The position numbers were made by a program, and so were the translations under genes. DNA of 64,000 nucleotides, taken from contig NZ_LDTZ01000013.1 of assembly GCF_001186365.1 (NCBI RefSeq), positions 372,001 to 436,000 on the forward strand. The letters are read 5' to 3'. This DNA comes from Gordonia jacobaea (GTDB lineage: Bacteria > Actinomycetota > Actinomycetes > Mycobacteriales > Mycobacteriaceae). The notes beneath the pieces are model-generated. The model saw nothing but the letters and a program-made list of their open reading frames with translations, was not told the DNA's origin and made no database searches. Shown here piece by piece: positions 1 to 12,958 of the stretch (position 1 is its first letter; every line of letters begins with the position of its first letter).

Positions 1-12
1 CGAGGTGACACG

Positions 13-534
13 GTGAGTGCGTCGGAGATCCTCATCGTGATCGTCGTCGTGCTGGTGTGGCTGGGACTGATCTCACTGGTGCTGCGCGGATGGCGCAACC
101 GAGGCCGTGGCCAGGCAGAGTTGATCGGCGAGATGCCCGTGGCTCCAACCGAACTCGGCGAGCCGCAGCTCGGCCCCGACTCCGGTTTGTACGTCGGTTC
201 GACGCTCGCGCCGAGTTGGCAGAACCGGGTGGCCGTCGGCGACGTCGGCGATCGTGCCACCGCAACCATCTCGGCCTACCCCGACGGTGTGCTGCTCGAA
301 CGGCGTGGTGCCAGCGATATCTGGATTCCGCGTTCGTCGATCACCGCCGTCCGCACCGAGCGCGGACTCGCGGGCAAGGTCATGACGGCCGACGGACTGC
401 TGGTGATCCGCTGGGTGCTGCCGACGGGAACCGAAATCGATTCAGGAATACGTGCCGACGACAAGACCGTCTACCCGGGATGGGTGGCCGCATTCGACAC
501 ACAGCCCGATACAGAACAGAGGAAAGACCAATGA
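13..534 (+). CDS. Membrane-anchored conserved protein (Rv1382-like) upstream of carA
   Basis: 173-aa protein with one N-terminal hydrophobic helix (about residues 5-26) followed by a Gly/Pro-rich stretch and a compact beta-rich domain (about residues 75-155) that reads like the PH-like domain of small actinobacterial membrane proteins. Function unknown; it probably sits in the cytoplasmic membrane with the domain in the cytosol. The GTG start at 13 gives the membrane helix directly. Its stop overlaps the carA start (ATGA at 531-534), so it is translationally coupled to carA. The same small membrane gene lies just before carA in M. tuberculosis (Rv1382, recalled). No catalytic motif is visible. 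Confidence 0.8.
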   Translation: MSASEILIVIVVVLVWLGLISLVLRGWRNRGRGQAELIGEMPVAPTELGEPQLGPDSGLYVGSTLAPSWQNRVAVGDVGDRATATISAYPDGVLLERRGASDIWIPRSSITAVRTERGLAGKVMTADGLLVIRWVLPTGTEIDSGIRADDKTVYPGWVAAFDTQPDTEQRKDQ

Positions 535-1699
535 CCGCAGCGGTTCTGGTGCTCGAAAACGGCCAGGTGTTCCGCGGCCGGGAATACGGCGCCGTCGGCG
601 AGACGCTCGGCGAAGCGGTGTTCTGCACTGCGATGACCGGCTATCAGGAGACACTGACCGACCCCAGCTACCACCGTCAGATCGTCGTCGCGACCGCCCC
701 GCAGATCGGTAACACCGGCTGGAACAACGAGGACGGCGAATCGACGGGCAGTGCGGGCAGTGAGGGCGAGGTCGGCGACTCGGGCAAGATCTGGGTTGCC
801 GGGTACGCGGTGCGCAATCCCACACGGCGCGTGTCGAATTGGCGCGCGACCACGTCACTGGAGGCGGAGCTCGAGCGTCAGGGCATCGTCGGTATCTCGG
901 GTATCGACACCCGGACCGTAGTGCGTGTGCTGCGCGACCACGGATCGATGCGGGCCGGGGTCTTCTCCGGTGCTGCGCTCGCAGACGACGACGAGCTCAT
1001 CTCCCGGGTGCGTAGCCAGCCGTCGATGAAGGGCGCGAACCTCGCCGGCGAGGTCAGCACCGACACCGGCTACCTCGTAGAACCGGGCTCCGATCCGCAA
1101 TTCACCGTTGCCGCAATCGATCTCGGTATCAAGACCAACACCCCACGCATGTTCGCCGAACGCGGAGTCGCGGTACACGTGCTGCCCGCGGACGCCGGAT
1201 TCGACGCGATCGCCGAGCTGAAGCCCGACGGCGTGTTCCTGTCGAACGGCCCGGGCGACCCGGCGACCGCCGACGATGCCGTCGAGCTGACCCGTCAGGT
1301 CCTCGGAGCCGATCTGCCACTGTTCGGCATCTGCTTCGGTAACCAGATCCTCGGCCGCGCATTCGGCCGGAACACCTACAAGATGAAGTTCGGCCACCGC
1401 GGCATCAACATCCCGGTGATCGACGCTGCGACCGGCAAGGTGTCGATCACCGCACAGAATCACGGCTTCGCGCTCGAGGGCGAAGCGGGCGAAGAGTTCG
1501 ACACCGACTTCGGACGTGCCCGCGTCAGCCACGTCTGCGCCAACGACGGAACCGTCGAAGGCGTCGAATTGCTCTCCGGCCGAGCGTTTTCGGTCCAATA
1601 CCACCCAGAAGCGGCGGCCGGTCCACACGACGCCGCCTATCTGTTCGACAGATTCGTCTCCCTGCTGGAGGCTGATCGCGCCAACGGAACGAGGTCCTA

Positions 1700-1700
<1 letters not shown>
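531..1700 (+). CDS. carA: Carbamoyl-phosphate synthase small (glutaminase) subunit
   Basis: 389 aa. Hydrolyses glutamine and passes ammonia to CarB to make carbamoyl phosphate for arginine and pyrimidines. The N-terminal CarA domain is followed by a class I glutamine amidotransferase domain: nucleophile Cys at residue 268 within [14 protein letters not shown], and the C-terminal [10 protein letters not shown] motif with the catalytic His and Glu. ATG at 531 overlaps the preceding stop; its own stop overlaps the carB ATG by one base (TAATG at 1698-1702). Residues about 69-85 carry a Gly/Ser/Glu-rich insertion ([16 protein letters not shown]) before the conserved KIWVAGY segment, which looks longer than in relatives I remember. 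Otherwise a normal family member. Confidence 0.97.
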
Positions 1701-5034
<3,334 letters not shown>

Positions 5035-5035
<1 letters not shown>

Positions 5036-5877
5036 TGAGTGTGACACGTTCGGACACAACAGGTTTCGCGGTTCATTACCGATCTGCTGTTGCCGAACGT
5101 GGCAGGCTGTGCGCCGGGATCGACCCCCACGTCGAGCTGCTCGAGCAGTGGGGGTTGCCCGTCGACACCAGCGGACTGCGGCAATTCGCCGACATCTGCG
5201 TCGACGCGCTCGGCCCGGTCGCAGCCGTGATCAAACCGCAGGTGGCCTTCTTCGAGGCGTTCGGCGCCGCGGGATTCGCGGTGTTGGAGTCGGTCATCGC
5301 GGGGTGCCGGGCGGCGGGTGCCGTCGTACTCGCCGACGCCAAGCGCGGCGACATCGGCTCCACGATGCAGGCGTACGCGCACGCGTGGCTCGACGAACGG
5401 TCACCGCTGTGCGCCGACGCCGTCACCGTCTCGCCGTATCTGGGATTCGGCTCACTGTCGCCCGCGATCGACGCCGCGCGCAGCGGTGGGCGCGGTGTCT
5501 TCGTGCTCGCGCGCACGTCCAACCCCGAGGGTGCCGGCCTGCAGCTCGCCACGACGGGCGACCGGACCGTCGGACAGACGATCGTCGACGACGCCGCTGA
5601 ACAGAACGCTGACGGATCGGCGACGGTCGGGCTTGTCGTCGGAGCAACTCGTGCGCACGGGCTCGATCTGAGCGCACTGAACGGCCCCATCCTGGCTCCC
5701 GGTCTCGGAGCGCAGGGTGCGACGGCCGCCGACCTGCCCGAGGTCTTCGACGGCGCCGACCCTGCGTGGGTGCTGCCCGCGAGTTCCCGCGGCGTGCTGC
5801 GCGCCGGCCCCGACGTTGCGGCGCTGCGGGCGGCGTTCGCGGTTGCTCGTGACGAGGTAGAGGCCGCCCTGGGCTGA
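5035..5877 (+). CDS. pyrF: Orotidine 5'-phosphate decarboxylase (type 2 subfamily)
   Basis: 280 aa. Decarboxylates OMP to UMP, the last step of de novo pyrimidine synthesis. The active-site signature [17 protein letters not shown] is present with the catalytic Lys at about residue 103; the spacing and the motif [11 protein letters not shown] upstream mark the long type 2 family found in actinobacteria. Start: ATG 5035 overlaps the carB stop (TGATGA); a GTG two codons later (5041) is the alternative. Last gene of the carA-carB-pyrF run, followed by a hairpin and a convergent gene. Confidence 0.95.
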
Positions 5878-5900
5878 TCGTCGGATTCTCGACGACGAGA

Positions 5901-5932
5901 CGCCCGCCCGACACATCCGTGCCGGACGGGCG
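5901..5932. terminator. Hairpin between convergent pyrF and secreted-protein gene
   Basis: Arms 5901-5913 and 5920-5932 pair over 13 positions with two mismatches (cgcccg...cgggcg core) around a 6-nt loop. There is no T-run, which is common for actinobacterial terminators. It lies between two convergent stop codons, so it could end transcription from both sides. Confidence 0.5.
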
Positions 5933-5946
5933 CCTGCTCGTTCCTA

Positions 5947-6501
5947 TCACCACAGGTCATAGACGGCGTTCGCGTTGGGGAATCCGCTCGCGACCGAGGC
6001 ATTGACGAAGTAGTGACCACCGGTGGTGCCGGTCATGTTGGTGTTCACATCGCCGCGCACGTTCTCCAGCTCGTAGATCGCACGCGGGCCGAAGGCGCCG
6101 ACCTGATAGTTGACGAACACCGTCTCCGACGCCGCGTTCGGTGCACTGGCGGTGACGACCTCACTGGCACCCGGGGCCAGAGCGAACTGAGGCGCGTTGA
6201 TCCACTGACCGGAGCCCGGTGTGCCGCCCGCGTAGAACTCGGTGTGATCGGTGTGGTTGGTGATCGTCATGGCGACGGTCGGCTCTCCCGGATGGTTCAC
6301 GGGCAAGGTGCCCGCGTGTGCCGCGCCGACTCCGGCGGCTGCCAGTGTGCCGGCGATTCCGAGTCCTGCGACGACGGCCGCGGTGCGGATTGCGAAGGTC
6401 TTGCGGTGACGCGGCGTGGTCTGCCCGGTGCTTGCGGTGTTGCCGGTCTCGGTGCTTGCGGCGGCGGTGTTGGTCTCAGGGGTGGTGTTGTTGGCGTTCA
6501 T
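5947..6501 (-). CDS. Secreted hypothetical protein with long Thr/Asn-rich N-terminus
   Basis: 184 aa, not recognised. ATG at 6501 is chosen over upstream in-frame starts because an AAGGAG Shine-Dalgarno sequence stands just before it. Residues 1-30 are rich in Asn, Thr and Ala, then a basic patch (RHRK) and a hydrophobic segment (about 37-62) ending AAHA, a plausible signal peptidase site. The mature part is about 120 residues, beta-rich in appearance, with no cysteines, no lipobox and no C-terminal anchor, so it is probably released or loosely wall-attached. Monocistronic, convergent to pyrF, with a 0.6-kb non-coding region upstream. Confidence 0.75.
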   Translation of the reverse strand: MNANNTTPETNTAAASTETGNTASTGQTTPRHRKTFAIRTAAVVAGLGIAGTLAAAGVGAAHAGTLPVNHPGEPTVAMTITNHTDHTEFYAGGTPGSGQWINAPQFALAPGASEVVTASAPNAASETVFVNYQVGAFGPRAIYELENVRGDVNTNMTGTTGGHYFVNASVASGFPNANAVYDLW

Positions 6502-6733
6502 GGTGTTTCTCCTTGCGACGGGGCCGCGTCCTTTGGGGGCGTGGTCGCTGTTTCTGACACCAATGACTTTGCCGCTCAGAAGCCCTTCGCAACCTCCGCC
6601 TACGGGCTGATCAGCAGGATGATCAGCGCATCCCCCGATCGGTGGATGTGGGCGTCGGCACAGCAGAACGTCGAGGACGCAGGCGCGCGACACGCTCAAC
6701 GAGTGCATCAATTCGCTGAGTTTGTCGGTCGCA

Positions 6734-6750
6734 ACTGCTGTCACAGCAGT
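6734..6750. promoter_or_regulatory. Perfect 8-bp inverted repeat, possible operator
   Basis: ACTGCTGT and ACAGCAGT flank a single C, giving a perfect 17-bp palindrome. It lies about 130 bp upstream of the TAGGCT box on the mihF side and about 230 bp upstream of the minus-strand secreted-protein start. A dimeric repressor or activator site is possible; no regulator can be named. Confidence 0.35.
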
Positions 6751-6867
6751 ACCAGGCAGGATTCGACGAGCATCGACGACTTCGGGGCGTCGGAAACGAT
6801 CGTGTCACGGAGCCGGGTCTGTGACCTGCGGGTTTATTCGGATTCGTGGTCTGTCACAGCGAACGCG

Positions 6868-6873
6868 TAGGCT
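6868..6873 (+). promoter_or_regulatory. Putative -10 box (TAGGCT) for mihF operon
   Basis: TAGGCT matches the -10 form (TANNNT) that recurs before other genes in this window (whiA, gap). It is the best candidate to drive mihF-gmk-rpoZ-coaBC. No convincing -35 is seen, and the resulting leader would be about 240 nt. Confidence 0.35.
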
Positions 6874-7115
6874 CTGCCGGGTCGTCGGTGAGCAGGGAGT
6901 TTCCGAACCCTCTACATCACCGAGGCCGACCGAAAACGCGGGGGTGCCTCTCGCAAATGCCTGTTCAGATGGGTACGGTCGCTTTCGCTGCAGTCATTCG
7001 AGGTGATGTCGCCCCAGATCGGGGCGAGTACACGTCGGGACCCGCGGCCACACGCCGCCGGAGCCTGCCCCGGGCGCCGGTGTAGTCAGTTCGAGAACGA
7101 AAGACGGAGGAACCC

Positions 7116-7426
7116 GTGGCGCTTCCCCAGTTGACAGACGAGCAGCGCGCCGCTGCGTTGGAGAAGGCAGCTGCCGCTCGCCGAGTACGCGCCGAGCTCA
7201 AGGAGCGTCTCAAGCGCGGCGGCACCGATCTCTCGCAGGTGCTCAAGGATGCCGAGACCGATGAGATCCTCGGCAAGATGAAGGTCTCGGCTCTGCTCGA
7301 GGCGTTGCCGAAGGTTGGCAAGGTCAAGGCGCAGGAAATCATGACCGAACTCGAGATCGCCCCGACGCGCCGCCTGCGCGGCCTCGGCGATCGTCAGCGC
7401 AAGGCGCTGCTCGAGAAGTTCCCGTC

Positions 7427-7430
<4 letters not shown>
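7116..7430 (+). CDS. mihF: Actinobacterial integration host factor (nucleoid protein)
   Basis: 104 aa. Small basic DNA-binding nucleoid protein of the actinobacterial IHF type, unrelated to HU/IHF of enterics; binds and bends DNA and supports phage integration and chromosome organisation. The basic helix ([18 protein letters not shown]) and the helix-hairpin-helix-like segment ([22 protein letters not shown], then [18 protein letters not shown]) are diagnostic. GTG start at 7116 has a GACGGAGGA Shine-Dalgarno. The gene leads directly into gmk, as in mycobacteria. Confidence 0.95.
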
Positions 7431-8325
<895 letters not shown>

Positions 8326-8337
8326 TACCCACAGGAG

Positions 8338-9582
8338 ATGACCACTCCGGGCGCCAAGCGGCGCATTCTGGTCGGCGTCGGCGGCGGTATCGCCGCGTAC
8401 AAGGTGTGCTCGGTCATCCGACACTTCACCGAGGCCGGACACGAGGTGCGGGTCATCCCGACTCGTGCGGCCCTCGAATTCGTCGGCGCGGCGACCCTGG
8501 AGGCACTGTCGGGTCATCCGGTGTCCACCGAGGTCTTCGAGCACGTCGACGAGGTGCCGCACGTCCGATTGGGGCAGGGCGCCGACCTGGTGATCGTCGC
8601 GCCTGCCACAGCCGACCTCATGGCGCGGGCCGCGACGGGGCGCGCCGACGACCTGCTGACCGCGTCGCTGCTGACGGTCACGTGTCCGGTGATGTTCGTG
8701 CCCGCCATGCACACGGAGATGTGGGAGCACCCCGCAACGCAGGCCAACGTCGCCACGTTGCGTGAGCGCGGCGCCACCGTCGTGACACCGGCCTCCGGAA
8801 GGCTGACCGGTCGCGACACCGGTGCCGGACGCCTACCCGAGCCGCAGGAGATCGCGCTTCTCGGCGAACTGCTGCTCGACCGCTCCGACGCGCTGCCATA
8901 CGACCTGGCCGGAGCGCGCATCGTGATCAGCGCCGGAGGCACCCGCGAACCGCTCGACCCCGTGCGCTACCTCGGCAACCGCAGTTCGGGCAAGCAGGGA
9001 TTCGCTCTCGCACGCGCCGCAGCGCAGCGCGGAGCCCACGTGACCGTCGTCGCGGGTTCGACCAACGAGGCGGGCGAACCGGCAGGCGTCGACGTCGTCC
9101 ACATCGAGGATGCGCGAGAACTCGCCGACGAGATGACCAAGCGTGCCGCAGACGCCGACGCGGTGATCATGGCGGCGGCCGTCGCCGACTTCCGGCCGAT
9201 CACCGTCAACGACACCAAGATCAAGAAGAACGACGACGGCCCCGCGCCGATCGAGCTGACGACCAATCCGGATATCTTGCGGGGTCTCGTGCAGTCCCGC
9301 GAGTCCGGAGCCATCCCGTCCGAGGTCGTGATCGTCGGCTTCGCGGCCGAGACCGGAGACGAACACGGCGGCGTGCTCGACCACGGCCGCGAGAAGCTGC
9401 GCCGAAAGGGCTGCGATCTACTCGTCGTGAACGCGGTCGGCGACGGCAAGGCCTTCGGAACCGAGGACAATACCGGCTGGTTACTCGCAGCGAACGGCAA
9501 CGAAACGTCGCTTCCGTACGGTTCGAAAACACTCATGGCGAGCCGAATACTTGACGAAGTTCACGCTTTGCTGCCTGATTAG
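8338..9582 (+). CDS. coaBC: Bifunctional phosphopantothenoylcysteine decarboxylase / synthetase
   Basis: 414 aa. Two consecutive steps of coenzyme A synthesis: CTP-dependent joining of cysteine to 4'-phosphopantothenate (CoaB), then FMN-dependent decarboxylation (CoaC). The CoaC half (residues 1 to about 185) has the catalytic His in VPHVRLGQ, the substrate-clamp motif PAMHTEMW and the active-site Cys region following. The CoaB half has RYLGNRSSGKQGFALA and the CTP-binding lysines in TKIKKNDDGP. ATG 8338 follows CAGGAG. Full length and intact. Confidence 0.97.
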   Translation: MTTPGAKRRILVGVGGGIAAYKVCSVIRHFTEAGHEVRVIPTRAALEFVGAATLEALSGHPVSTEVFEHVDEVPHVRLGQGADLVIVAPATADLMARAATGRADDLLTASLLTVTCPVMFVPAMHTEMWEHPATQANVATLRERGATVVTPASGRLTGRDTGAGRLPEPQEIALLGELLLDRSDALPYDLAGARIVISAGGTREPLDPVRYLGNRSSGKQGFALARAAAQRGAHVTVVAGSTNEAGEPAGVDVVHIEDARELADEMTKRAADADAVIMAAAVADFRPITVNDTKIKKNDDGPAPIELTTNPDILRGLVQSRESGAIPSEVVIVGFAAETGDEHGGVLDHGREKLRRKGCDLLVVNAVGDGKAFGTEDNTGWLLAANGNETSLPYGSKTLMASRILDEVHALLPD

Positions 9583-9711
9583 GTTCGCGCTCCACCTCGT
9601 CAATCGGATGTCGGGACGAGTGTGTAGGTTTGTAATCCACGAGACCACCAACGGCGATCATTCGAATTGCCGTGTGCTCCCAGTGGGGGGACACATGTTT
9701 GAGAGGATCAG
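9583..9711 (+). promoter_or_regulatory. coaBC-metK spacer, possible metK promoter region
   Basis: 129 bp with no gene. TAGGTT near 9631 could serve as a -10 box, and GAGAGGA just before 9712 is the metK Shine-Dalgarno sequence. I compared the spacer by eye with SAM riboswitch cores and found no match. Confidence 0.3.
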
Positions 9712-10923
9712 ATGACCAGCTCTGCGTCACGCCTGTTCACCAGTGAGTCGGTCACGGAGGGCCATCCGGACAAGATCTGCGACGCCATCAGCGATTCGGT
9801 CCTCGACGCGATCCTCACCGACGACCCGAAGGCCCGCGTTGCCGTCGAGACCCTCGTCACCACCGGGCAGGTTCACGTGGCAGGAGAGGTCACGACGACC
9901 GCCTACGTCGATATCCCCGGCATCGTCCGCAGCAAGATCCTCGAAATCGGCTACGACTCGTCCACCAAGGGCTTCGACGGCGCGTCGTGCGGTGTGAACG
10001 TGGCAATCGGCGCTCAGTCGCCCGATATCGCGGGCGGTGTGTTCAACTCGCACGAGAGCCGCAGCGGCATCTCCGAGGACGAGATCGACGCTCAGGGCGC
10101 GGGCGACCAGGGACTCATGTTCGGGTACGCCACCGACGAGACACCCGAGCTGATGCCGGTGCCGATCGCGCTCGCCCATCGACTGTCGCGTCGGCTCACC
10201 GAGGTTCGCAAGAACGGCACGCTGCCGTACCTGCGACCCGACGGCAAGACCCAGGTCACCATCGAATACGACGGCGACAAGCCGGTCCGACTCGACACCG
10301 TCGTCGTCTCGACGCAGCACGCAGCCGATATCGACCTCGAGAAGATGCTCACCCCCGACATCAAGTCGCAGGTGATCGATCCCGTCCTCGCCGAGCTGGA
10401 TCTGCCCGGCTTCACCACCGAGGGCTACCGACTGCTGGTCAACCCCACGGGCAAGTTCGTGCTCGGCGGCCCCATGGGCGACGCCGGCTTGACCGGACGC
10501 AAGATCATCGTCGACACCTACGGCGGCATGGCCCGCCACGGTGGTGGTGCCTTCTCGGGTAAGGATCCGTCGAAGGTCGACCGCAGCGCGGCGTACGCCA
10601 TGCGCTGGGTCGCCAAGAACGCTGTCGCTGCCGGTCTCGCCAGCCGCATCGAGGTGCAGGTCGCCTACGCCATCGGCAAGGCAGCTCCCGTCGGACTCTT
10701 CGTCGAGACCTTCGGCACGGAGAAGACCGATCCCGAGGTCATCCGCAAGGCGATCTCCGAGACCTTCGATCTGCGGCCGCTCGCGATCATCCGCGATCTC
10801 GACCTGCTGCGCCCGATCTACGGCCCGACGGCGGCCTACGGCCACTTCGGACGCACCGATCTGGACCTGCCCTGGGAGAACACCGACCGGGCCGACAAGC
10901 TGCGCTCGGCAGCGGGTCTCTAA
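9712..10923 (+). CDS. metK: S-adenosylmethionine synthetase
   Basis: 403 aa. Makes SAM from methionine and ATP. Diagnostic segments are all present: [16 protein letters not shown] at the N-terminus (metal and ATP binding), [12 protein letters not shown] (active-site loop), the glycine-rich phosphate-binding [19 protein letters not shown], and the C-terminal DLPWE. ATG 9712 preceded by GAGAGGA. It stands upstream of priA, the order found in mycobacteria. Confidence 0.98.
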   Translation: MTSSASRLFTSESVTEGHPDKICDAISDSVLDAILTDDPKARVAVETLVTTGQVHVAGEVTTTAYVDIPGIVRSKILEIGYDSSTKGFDGASCGVNVAIGAQSPDIAGGVFNSHESRSGISEDEIDAQGAGDQGLMFGYATDETPELMPVPIALAHRLSRRLTEVRKNGTLPYLRPDGKTQVTIEYDGDKPVRLDTVVVSTQHAADIDLEKMLTPDIKSQVIDPVLAELDLPGFTTEGYRLLVNPTGKFVLGGPMGDAGLTGRKIIVDTYGGMARHGGGAFSGKDPSKVDRSAAYAMRWVAKNAVAAGLASRIEVQVAYAIGKAAPVGLFVETFGTEKTDPEVIRKAISETFDLRPLAIIRDLDLLRPIYGPTAAYGHFGRTDLDLPWENTDRADKLRSAAGL

Positions 10924-10987
10924 GACATAAGCCGCAGTTCTGCAGAAAGAACGTGCAGCGTCGAAGCCGGTCGCGAAGGTCCTGCCC

Positions 10988-12919
10988 ATGCTCGGGCTGG
11001 CCCATCTCGACCGGCCTTTCGATTATCTGATCGACGCCGAGCAAGATGCCGATGCCGTCCCGGGTGTCCGTGTGCGGGTTCGGTTCTCCGGCCGACTCGT
11101 CGACGGCTTCCTTCTCGACCGCGTCGAAGAATCCGAGCATCCCGGCAAGCTGGGGTGGCTCGAACGGATCGTCTCACCCGAGCCGGTGCTCTCACCCGAG
11201 ATGATGCTCGTGTGCCGTGCCGTGGCCGAGCGCTACGCAGGCACGATGTCCGACGTGATCCGACTTGCCGTGCCGCCTCGACATGCGCGCACCGAGAAGG
11301 GGGAGACGCCTGCGCCGACGTCGGACGTCGTCGTTCCCGAACGTGATGGGTGGCGTGCGTATCTCAACGCAGACTCCTTCGTAGACTCACTCGCCGACGG
11401 CGCTCCGCGCGCGCTGTGGCAGGCGACGCCGGGGGAGGACTGGCCTGCCCGACTCGCCGAACTCGCTGCCCACGTCGCCGCAGCGGGACGCGGGGTGGTC
11501 GTCGTGGTGCCCGATCAACGTGACCTCGACCGATTGTCGGCAGCATGTGAGCCGCTGCTCGGCGACCGGTGCGTCACCCTCGCCGCCGGACTCGGCCCGA
11601 CCGCCAGGTATCGGCGGTGGTTGGCGGTGCGGCGTGGTGCTGCCGACGTCGTGCTCGGGACCCGTAGCGCGGTGTTCGCGCCCGTGCACGATCTGGGACT
11701 GATGGTCATCTGGGACGACGGCGACGACAGCCTGGATGAGCCGCGAGCGCCGTATCCGCATCCGCGCGAGGTCGCGGTGTTGCGGGCGCACATCGAGCGC
11801 GCCGGACTCGTGATCGGTGGTTTCGCACGAACCGCCGAGGCGCAGGTGCTCGCCGAGGCGGGCTGGGCACACGACCTCGTGGCCGCGCGCGCGACGGTCC
11901 GCGACCGCAGCCCCAGGATCGACGCGATCAGCGACGAGGATTCGCGCGTGGCACGTGATCCGCTGGCGCACAGTGCACGTATACCCGAGGTGGCGTTCGA
12001 CGCCGCGCGCAAGGCCATCGCCGCCGACACCCCGGTCCTGTTCAGCGTGCCGCGGCGCGGCTACATCCCATCGCTCGCGTGTGCGCGGTGTCGTACCCAC
12101 GTGCGCTGCCGGTCGTGTCACGGGCCGGTACAGATGGGCGCCGACCAGCAGCTCACCTGCCGATGGTGTGGCCGTGTGGAGTTGCGCTTTCGCTGTGTCG
12201 AGTGCGGCGGTACGCAGGTCAGGGCGCTGACGACGGGCGCTCGTCGCACCGCAGAGGAATTAGGACGGGCGTTCGCGGGGGTCCCGGTACTCACCAGCGG
12301 TGGCTCGTCGATCCACGACCGGGTCGACGGCGGTGCGCGCGTCGTCGTGTCGACGCCGGGCGCCGAGCCGGTTGCCGACGGCGGTTACGGAGCCGCGGTC
12401 GTCCTCGACACGTGGGCCCAGCTCGACAGATTCGACCTACGCGTCGACGAGAACGCGGTCCGCCGATGGATGGCGATCGGTGCGCTGATCCGCGCGCGCC
12501 ACGACGGCGGCGCGATGGTGATCGTCGCCGACGCCTCACTGAGCCCGGTACAAGCGGTCATCCGGTGGGACCCGGTGGGCTTCGCCGCGCACGAACTCGC
12601 CAATCGGGTCGAGCTGGGTTTTCCGCCCGCGGTCACGATGGCGTCGATCGACGGCGACACCGCGTCGATCAACGCGTTCACCGATCTGATCGAATTGCCC
12701 GCCGGCGCAGACGTTCTCGGGCCCGTGCCACTGCCGCCGGGTGTGCGTCCTCCCGCAGGTGTTCCCGACGGCGCTGAGATCGAACGCATTCTGGTGCGCA
12801 CCGATCGTCGGCACGGGCGCGAACTGACGGCGGCGCTGACCGAGGCGCAGGTGCGGCGCAACACACATCATGAGACCGGGCCGATCCGTGTGCAGGTCGA
12901 TCCACCTACCATCGGATGA
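10988..12919 (+). CDS. priA: PriA-like primosomal protein N', helicase motifs degenerate
   Basis: 643 aa from ATG 10988, but homology seems to begin earlier: the codons just upstream encode SKPVAKVLP, matching the N-terminus of mycobacterial PriA (recalled), and the frame stays open back to a TAA at 10928. Only a CTG (10940) is available as a start there. The N-terminal 3'-DNA-end-binding domain (HLDRPFDY..VRVRVRFSGRLVDGF) and the zinc-finger cysteines (CARCRTHVRCRSC, CRWCGRVELRFRCVEC) are intact. The Walker A (GxTGSGKT) is missing and the DEEH box reads WDDGDD, so ATPase activity is unlikely. Such degenerate PriA proteins are typical of actinobacteria; a replication-restart or structural role is inferred. 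Confidence 0.9.
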   Translation: MLGLAHLDRPFDYLIDAEQDADAVPGVRVRVRFSGRLVDGFLLDRVEESEHPGKLGWLERIVSPEPVLSPEMMLVCRAVAERYAGTMSDVIRLAVPPRHARTEKGETPAPTSDVVVPERDGWRAYLNADSFVDSLADGAPRALWQATPGEDWPARLAELAAHVAAAGRGVVVVVPDQRDLDRLSAACEPLLGDRCVTLAAGLGPTARYRRWLAVRRGAADVVLGTRSAVFAPVHDLGLMVIWDDGDDSLDEPRAPYPHPREVAVLRAHIERAGLVIGGFARTAEAQVLAEAGWAHDLVAARATVRDRSPRIDAISDEDSRVARDPLAHSARIPEVAFDAARKAIAADTPVLFSVPRRGYIPSLACARCRTHVRCRSCHGPVQMGADQQLTCRWCGRVELRFRCVECGGTQVRALTTGARRTAEELGRAFAGVPVLTSGGSSIHDRVDGGARVVVSTPGAEPVADGGYGAAVVLDTWAQLDRFDLRVDENAVRRWMAIGALIRARHDGGAMVIVADASLSPVQAVIRWDPVGFAAHELANRVELGFPPAVTMASIDGDTASINAFTDLIELPAGADVLGPVPLPPGVRPPAGVPDGAEIERILVRTDRRHGRELTAALTEAQVRRNTHHETGPIRVQVDPPTIG

Positions 12920-12958
12920 GCGCAATGTCTGCGCCCAACGATGCCGAAGGAGTCTGAC

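Larger units (their letters stand above)
6502..7115. other. 614-bp non-coding region before mihF
   Basis: I see no credible gene here on either strand. It holds the start-proximal region of the minus-strand secreted protein, a perfect 8-bp inverted repeat at 6734-6750, and a -10-like TAGGCT at 6868-6873 pointing toward mihF. If that is the mihF promoter, the 5' leader would be about 240 nt, long for this genome. Several imperfect repeats of TGATCAGC occur near 6606-6625. Nothing matches a riboswitch I know. Confidence 0.5.

Noticed and set aside
6846-7085. Small open frames in the 6.5-7.1 kb gap
   Set aside because: Translations look random, without a Shine-Dalgarno sequence, domain or biased third-position pattern.
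9583-9711. SAM riboswitch before metK
   Set aside because: The spacer is short and no SAM-I or SAM-IV core motif could be read.
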